64,000 nucleotides of DNA from Leuctra nigra. Taxonomy: Eukaryota > Arthropoda > Insecta > Plecoptera > Leuctridae. The stretch spans positions 41,012,724-41,076,723 of the forward strand of contig OW203763.1 in the NCBI GenBank assembly GCA_934045905.1, given 5' to 3'. This document shows, piece after piece, positions 57,630 to 64,000 of this stretch (position 1 is its first letter; each line of letters opens with the position of its first letter). The translations under genes were made by a program, and so were the position numbers. The notes under the pieces are model-generated. The model worked only from the letters and a program-made list of their open reading frames with translations, had not been told where the DNA came from and did no database searches.

Positions 57630-59225
57630 ACTAGGGATGGCACTTTTACCGGTTCTGGAAAAATCGGTAAATTTACCGGTAAATTTTACCGGTAAGCGGT
57701 AAATTTTGAAAAATGATTTTGTATTTTTGATGAAGACCGCATTGTGTATAATGTTTAAAATGGTGATATCTGTTCGAAACCAAAATATCTGCAGTTTAGT
57801 TAGTACATTATGATGACAATGAAATTATTCTCGCACTCTTGAAGCATAAATCAACCAAGCGCCTACAGCATCCCAAATCACCCTTCAATGATTCTCTCGT
57901 CATGTTGTTCATACTTCATTTTTTGGATCAACGCAACAAATGATTAGCTGTATTAAATTTTGCCCCGTTAGTGAATTATGGCATGCTAATAATTCAGGGA
58001 GCAGATTCTATTTATACGTTATATTCAATTCATTTATTTGTAAGACACTTGTAATAAAAAAACATTTTCCTGTCGCCAATATTAGTAAGCTAATTCTAGT
58101 CAATATAGCAATTATATAGCAACTCTCTCTTGACGGCTGTGACAAAAAAAATGTGAAGTTGTGATAAAAAATTTAAGTTGTAAATGTACAAATTAACACA
58201 AATTATGACCACGCCAAAGAAACAAAAGTAGGCGCTCGCTCAATGATTAATTCAATTAATAGTAGACACAATTGCAATATGAATATTTTTCTGTCGTCAA
58301 TATTAGTAAGTTAATTTTCTAAGACAGTGTACAATCAATTATGATTGGCAAAGGTCACGTAATTGCTCGACAGGTATAGATGTTTGATGCGATAAGGCAG
58401 ACGACTCACTCCACCCTACCCCTATTTTTCCGCAGCCTGGGGCTAAATCCCCTACATTTCATGTCCAAAATTCATGTTCATATTTCGCGGTCGAAAACGG
58501 ATGTAATGCCATCTACTGAGCCAGAACGTTACTACTAGACCTGTCATAATATCCTTAAGCTCCTGACACTCTTGCAAGTTCCTTGTCCTGTTTAATGATG
58601 TGAAATTACATTCTCCTCTGTTGCCAATGTTATGTGGAACATGGAATTAGGAAAATACTATAAAAGACTAAAACTTATACCTGTAGGTATGTTATTTGGC
58701 AACAATGCATATCAAAGCTACGGCAAAACAACCCTCCTGCCCCCGACCTTATAGCTGGCTCATCTATGAATTAACGGAGTGCCAAACATAACACTTGTTC
58801 TTGTCAAGTTCCAATGTGACATTTCTGAATGCAAATCTGGCAAATAGATATAGTGAAAATCTAAGTATTATACCGCTCTTCTGTAAATGCCTGTGTGCGC
58901 AATTACAATTGGCAAAATCAGAAGGAATAAAATATTAGATGTCTTCTAAAGCTTGGGTTGTTAACGTATGCCTAGGCCAAGTTACGTGTTTTGTATTGTG
59001 GGCACAGCCACTGCTAATGTTCGGCATATGTTTCCCCATACCATTAATCAATAAGAGTAATTTTGTACTAATAGATGGCTTGTGGAAACAGCGCGAGGTC
59101 GAAGTTGGAACTAAATGAGAGAACGTTTTCGGGGTATTTGCCGTTCTTCTGCTTTTAGGCAACTTCCAAGTTGGCGCATTATTTCAAATACAAAATAGAT
59201 TATTGTTTTCAAAGGTTTTAAATCG
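57630..59225. other. Stretch with ACCGGTAAA repeats at its start, otherwise unannotated
   Basis: 57640-57715 has overlapping palindromic ACCGGTAAATTTACCGGT-like repeats after GGGATGGCAC, resembling one end of a hAT-type element, but no partner end was found. The rest shows no gene. Confidence 0.3.
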
Positions 59226-59230
59226 ATTAG

Positions 59231-60241
59231 TAGAGATCCGATTATATGGTGATCGCGAAATTTTTGAAGTGTTGTAAATGACTCATATTTCTATATATAA
59301 ATGCGTTTCCATATGTTTCTGACCCAAAAACACTGGAATCTAATCGCGACAAAACGCGAAATTCACACTTTTCAGCGAAAAACACCGCCAACCAGTGTAA
59401 ATCGCGAAATATTCCACGAAATATGGCATAACCATCTGATTTTACCGATTTTACTTGCCGCGTAGCTGTTTTTTCCCGATTCCGTGATATTGGGGAGCGG
59501 CCCGCCCCGCCATCAACGTGTTTGCTTTTCACTTGAATCCAATCCAAGCTAAGAATCCTGGCGGGCCGCTCCCTGAACCACCCCCCTACCCCTCTAGGCG
59601 AAGTCAGCCGATTCCGGTCGAACTTGAACGAGCTGTGGTCTAGCTTGGCTCACTCGACATTCCCGTGATCTGCAGTGCACCTGCTGGGTCTGACCACTGA
59701 TGCGAGTTTCGTGAGAGGTCACGTGGTGTGGTTCGCGTCGTGCCTGGTTCGTGAGTGTTTGTGTAGATACAAAGACTGTTTATTATTCTCGAAAATGAAG
59801 AAGATGGCAGCAACTAGGGCGCTCTAATTTATGTCTCACGGATTTTACGTCAGTGACGAGAAAATGCAGAAATCTTAACAATGGTGGCATTTGAGTAGGC
59901 CTTGTCGTTTTTTATATTTGATTTATTTTTACATTGTTCAAATTCTATAATACCTAGATGATATAATATTCTAATAGAGGATGTTCTAATATTGATGTTC
60001 TATCTTATATTGCTCTTGTTCTAGAGTATAATATTGTTTTAACATCCTCCAATAAAAAGCAATATCAACCAAAATCCTGCTATCACTTGGTCCATTTTCT
60101 TTCATTTGTCTATTAGTTTAGCCTCTTAAAAAAATCGCGAAAAATCGCGAAATGTGCATTTTAAAAAAACACTAAATTGCGAAATTTTCCATTTTAAAAA
60201 TGATTTTTTAGAGAAAAAAACACCATAAAATCTGATCTCTA
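59231..60241. mobile_element. 1011-bp hAT-like element, perfect 8-bp TSD
   Basis: TIR TAGAGATCMGATTWTATGGTG at both ends and an exact TSD TCGATTAG (59223-59230, 60242-60249). Subterminal repeats of ATCGCGAAA. The interior is GC-richer (59460-59720) than the flanks. The minus frame 59242-59547 shows no transposase motif. Confidence 0.88.
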
Positions 60242-60249
60242 TCGATTAG

Positions 60250-62760
60250 ACATTGCGTGTCGCCAAAGAGTTTTCTTATCTTAGCCTTTGCAAGGAATGA
60301 AAAAATGCTTCATAAGAAAACTCCAATAAACATTAAGTCGGTGTTGTGAAAGTTACGTTTAAAATTTAGCAGTTACAGTTACTTGCTCAAAATTCTAACA
60401 GTGTTACAGCATAGCGGGTTTCAAAAGTAATACCGATACAGTTACTTTTTGAACGATGTCGATAAGTATCAGTGTTGACCCTCCAAGTGCCACTGTCGAT
60501 TTTTTCGACACTTGAAACTGTATTTCTAGTGCTACTGTCGATTTTTTTGACACTTCGTAAATTTTGGGCTCTAAATTTTATGTAAGGGCGCACAGAGTAT
60601 TTTGTTTGTGGATTTGAGTAGGTATTTGATCAATAGTGGATCTGTTGTTGTGGATCAATAGTTGAGCTGGATCAGTCGATAAAATTACTTTAGAAGGCCG
60701 TGAAACAGGATTCATAAAGATGGCGGTGAAATCTCGCCTATACTACCATGTGTGCAATTGCGCATGCGCATCAACTGAAATCGACGTATCGTTTATTCTA
60801 TTGCAGATAATTGTTTGATTATTTTTTTAGTATTTCTCAGCATTGTAAACAATATGTATTTTGATAAAAACGATAATGGTCGTTAGTGATTATTTTGTGC
60901 AAATAATTTGGCAAAATCCTTTTTTACTTGAAATAAAATTTTATACAATTTAAATTCAATTTTAATCAATTGATATTTTGAAAAAAATAAAAATGTCATG
61001 CACTCATATGAATTTTTAGTCTTCTGAAACATTTAAAACCGATCCCTATATCGTAGAACAATAATTATTTCATATTCAAATTAATTTTCCCAATTATGTC
61101 CACATTTCTGTTAAACAGGGCTGGCACTATACACTTTTTAGTTTTTAGCCTTGGCACTTGTAGGGTTAAAGTGGTCCCAGTGCTCCAGCCATGGTGCTTA
61201 GAATTCACCGTAATTCATACAAATCTCTGATAAAATAATACCTCAAACAACAGCAAAAATCCATTATAACTTATCATATGCTCCAATTATATGTTCTTAA
61301 TTGAAGTTCCAATTACACTATCCCAAAATAATTCATATTTGTAGTGCAACGTTGTCAGATTTATGGTAAATTTCACACATTATACACGTTTTCTTTCTTA
61401 TTTGGCCCGTGACCCTAATTTTCACACGGCAGTCTTATTCTAAAAATTATTATCTTTAATTTGAGACTATTTTCAATATTTTGTCATTCCTCTTGCGATT
61501 TTAGGAGCAATTTAAGACCAATATTACTGGACGATTTCAAGTCTCCCTGTATTATCTTATGGGGCGAAAAGTGATCTTCAATCAAGAATATCTAATTATA
61601 TCATACGGTAAGCGACAAATATTTTTTGCTAGTTGTATGTAATATGGTTTCACTAATCTTTGGTATGAATTACAGCAAATTCTCATTCCTATGACGTAAC
61701 CCTGGAACCCCCTTAAGTTACTTTACTTTTATATTGACAGCAATTAACTTGAAAATTTATAAAACTCTATTACTTTGCTAATGAACCGGGCAAAAGAGTA
61801 AATACACGAGGCTAATTAGCAAAAACGTAATACTATAAATTAAAGTGCATTTTAATGAAGACTTTCTATTCGAGAAAATAAGGAACACAACTGACCTCTG
61901 GTGGATTCTGAGGTTTTAGAGATAGGGGCGGACAGGCGGGGCACATTTATATAAACATAATTATAAATATTATGTTGTTTGTTATGGTCAATAAAGTAAA
62001 CCTGTAACTAAATTTCAATTTCAATTGTTTCTCCTTTTCCACTGCACTATGGAAACATGAACTGCAAAATCAAATACATAAGTGAATCTGTAGACTGACA
62101 TGAGCAATCTTACTAGAAGTGGCTCCATTACGTATAGCTTATTTGACCGAATATAAATGTACCTAGCTTACGTTAATTCATGGAAGATAATTTGCAGAAC
62201 GATCAGCCTCTGAAGAACTACGTAGTGTGTGCATGTATTGAAACTATAATGAGTTTTGCCAAACAAGCAATTGAGGAGCTGACAGCATGAAGAGTACAAT
62301 ACCAGAAACTGGTTCGGAGATATTCAGCATTCAAGTTTGTACTTGAGATCACTTTTGAAATGCAAGGGGAACATGCAAATGCATCATCAATCTATTAACT
62401 GAATTGCTCTTAAATATACCCTGGAAATTAACGAAGTGCAGTTATCCTACATCACACCTTAACGTGGCAGTGGAATATTTCAGTAAAACAATTATTTTGA
62501 ATATTCCCACATGTCGAGTAACTCTTACAGCAATTAAAACTGTCCTTCCTATCCAAATCAAACGACAAATCTACATCTATGCAATTTTGGGTTTGGTTAA
62601 CAAAAACCAATGTCGTTCTACTGCCACGTTAGGGTGGGACGGACTATAGCATTATATAGAATGCAGCGAATCGTTGGCTCATGGAGTGGCATGAATGAGA
62701 CAAATCTATTTGTATCATACATGCTGCTGGCCCCTCAATAGGGAGTATTCACGACAATTC
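60250..62760. other. Mostly unannotated AT-rich stretch
   Basis: Repeated GTCGATTTTTTYGACACTT near 60490-60555 and a GGGCTGGCACTATACAC/GTGCTCCAGCC pair near 61120-61190 hint at worn MITEs. No gene was seen. Confidence 0.35.
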
Positions 62761-62763
62761 TCA

Positions 62764-63453
62764 GTATTAACTCGTGTATAAGACGCAATTATATGTCAAT
62801 ATTTTGATTCTGAAAACAGCCCTGCCTCTTATACACGCATACCAAGCTTTTTTCCCAGTAAATCCAAGGTGGATGTTTGTAAACAGAGCTGTGGTAGACT
62901 GCCACATGTTGTCTATCTCTACCTTTACCTCTCACTCTATCTGGACTACTCATACTGAGTCTAGACACAACACTATTAGCATATTACATTTTTGCAACAA
63001 AATGTTTTCCCTTGCATTTAGATCAGGAGACAAAATATATGTTTACGTCTGAAAAACATTACTCTGACAGACATAAAATAGACTAAACACTGTTGAATGG
63101 CGATCTTAATGGAAGGGGAGGAGGGGAGTTTGGTTTGTTTTGGAATGCAGAGAAAAGGCAGGTGCGCGCCTGTTAGAGCAAACAACAGCTGCTGGGAAGA
63201 GACTTCCCTCCCCCCTTTCTCAGAAGCAGGAAATTACTGTTTGTTTACAACAAGTTGGCAGTGATTTTCATTCAAATAGCTCAGTTAGCTGGAAAACCAA
63301 CATTTAGATGGATATCATGTAAACAAACACACAATGTTTTTCATCATTTTACTGCATCTTATACACGCATGCTAAGTGTTTTCTTAAAATAGACTTCTCA
63401 AAACAAGGGTGCGTCTTATACACGAGTGCGTCTTATACACGAGTTAATACGGT
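62764..63453. mobile_element. 690-bp TIR element with TATACACG subterminal repeats
   Basis: TATTAACTCGTGTATAAGAC then GCA on the left, with its mirror at 63430-63450. The right end duplicates the TIR core (GTGCGTCTTATACACGAG twice), and CTTATACACGCAT recurs inside at both ends. GC-rich middle. The frame at 62774-63052 is within it. Confidence 0.75.
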
Positions 63454-63454
63454 A

Positions 63455-64000
63455 GTTGTTATCCACATGTGAAAGTAACGGGCTGGCCATGTTTGATATA
63501 TGGGGTGGTACTTGAGCACACGGCTGTATGGTTTACCTGGTGTTTTTTGCGAATTATATAGGCTGATAATAGTGGTTTAATGTAATATTTTGCTATATTA
63601 GGCGTAAATAACTGTTGTTCAGTGTTTATTTATCAGAGATTATATTGTTTTGGTATCATAGTGAGTATTTTGAACATCTTTTCCGCGTGTTTATTTTTGA
63701 TGCAAATAGGCTGATACCTTGGAATCCATACAGCCTTTTGCCAGGCTACAAAAGTGAATTAGTATGAAGTGACTTACTGCAATATGATTAAAGAGAATAA
63801 AGTGCATTGTTCTTGATCCTTATGTATTTTTCTGGTCATTATTCGTTGCTAAACTCGACTTATTCTTGACAGTCACGCCCCCGCTCTGCCGTCAGGTGTA
63901 TTGAATTTCCACATTGATTCAACAAAGTTGTAGGGATATTGTTGGGATATTGATAGATCGTGATTGTTTTATCTCTGTCCCTACGTCCAATTATCGCACA
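63455..64000. other. Unannotated stretch to window end
   Basis: No supported feature. Confidence 0.5.

Overview
This is an AT-rich, intron-bearing animal nuclear window. The gene content (ATG101, an MSS51-like MYND protein), the spliced exons with GT/AG borders and the TE load (CR1/Jockey-type LINEs, hAT and Tc1/mariner MITEs, tRNA-derived SINEs, foldback elements, poly-G-ended elements) fit an insect. A hemipteran is only a guess. There are no bacterial-style operons, rRNAs or CRISPR arrays. No convincing functional tRNA was found; the tRNA-like stretches lack a pairing acceptor stem and look like SINE heads.

Three host genes could be assembled by hand. (1) ATG101, minus strand, five coding exons between 18832 and 8871, 218 codons, the same length as human ATG101 and with the WPF finger at residues 110-112. 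Its introns are packed with transposons, including a 3.2-kb foldback element in the last intron and at least three hAT-type MITEs in intron 3. (2) A minus-strand five-exon gene, 27381 to 25012, 324 codons, encoding a coiled-coil/BAR-like protein that I align by eye with the fungal eisosome proteins Pil1/LSP1; it has a PPPY and an NPF motif in its tail. (3) A plus-strand single-coding-exon gene, 51049-52629, 526 codons, with two MYND zinc fingers and an MSS51-like C-terminal region; a 3' splice site lies just upstream. A possible terminal exon of a fourth, minus-strand gene lies at 53582-53644.

Layout: 1-2800 holds two divergent LINE fragments separated by GC-rich minisatellites, with a TA-flanked MITE in the second; 3011-6040 a MITE and a 2.56-kb foldback made of about 310-bp repeats; 6240-6290 a (TA)n tract; 8871-18832 ATG101; 19670-22440 inverted/tandem 300-bp repeat arrays around a tRNA-like-bearing element; 23780-24165 another copy with a tRNA-like head; 25012-27381 the Pil1-like gene; 29380-33365 several MITEs; 35400-37865 a LINE open frame carrying two different reverse transcriptase segments; 38215-46485 dispersed palindromic repeats and hAT MITEs; 46855-50040 SINEs and a poly-G hAT MITE; 50174-52757 the MYND gene with a MITE upstream; 53000-64000 mostly MITEs and unannotated AT-rich sequence, with a 1-kb hAT-like element at 59231-60241.

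The host genes show no shared pathway. ATG101 acts in autophagy initiation with ATG13 and the ULK1 complex, the Pil1-like protein probably acts at membranes, and the MSS51-like protein may be mitochondrial. Exon borders, TIRs and target-site duplications were read directly from the sequence. Family names rest on remembered family features, since no database search was possible.
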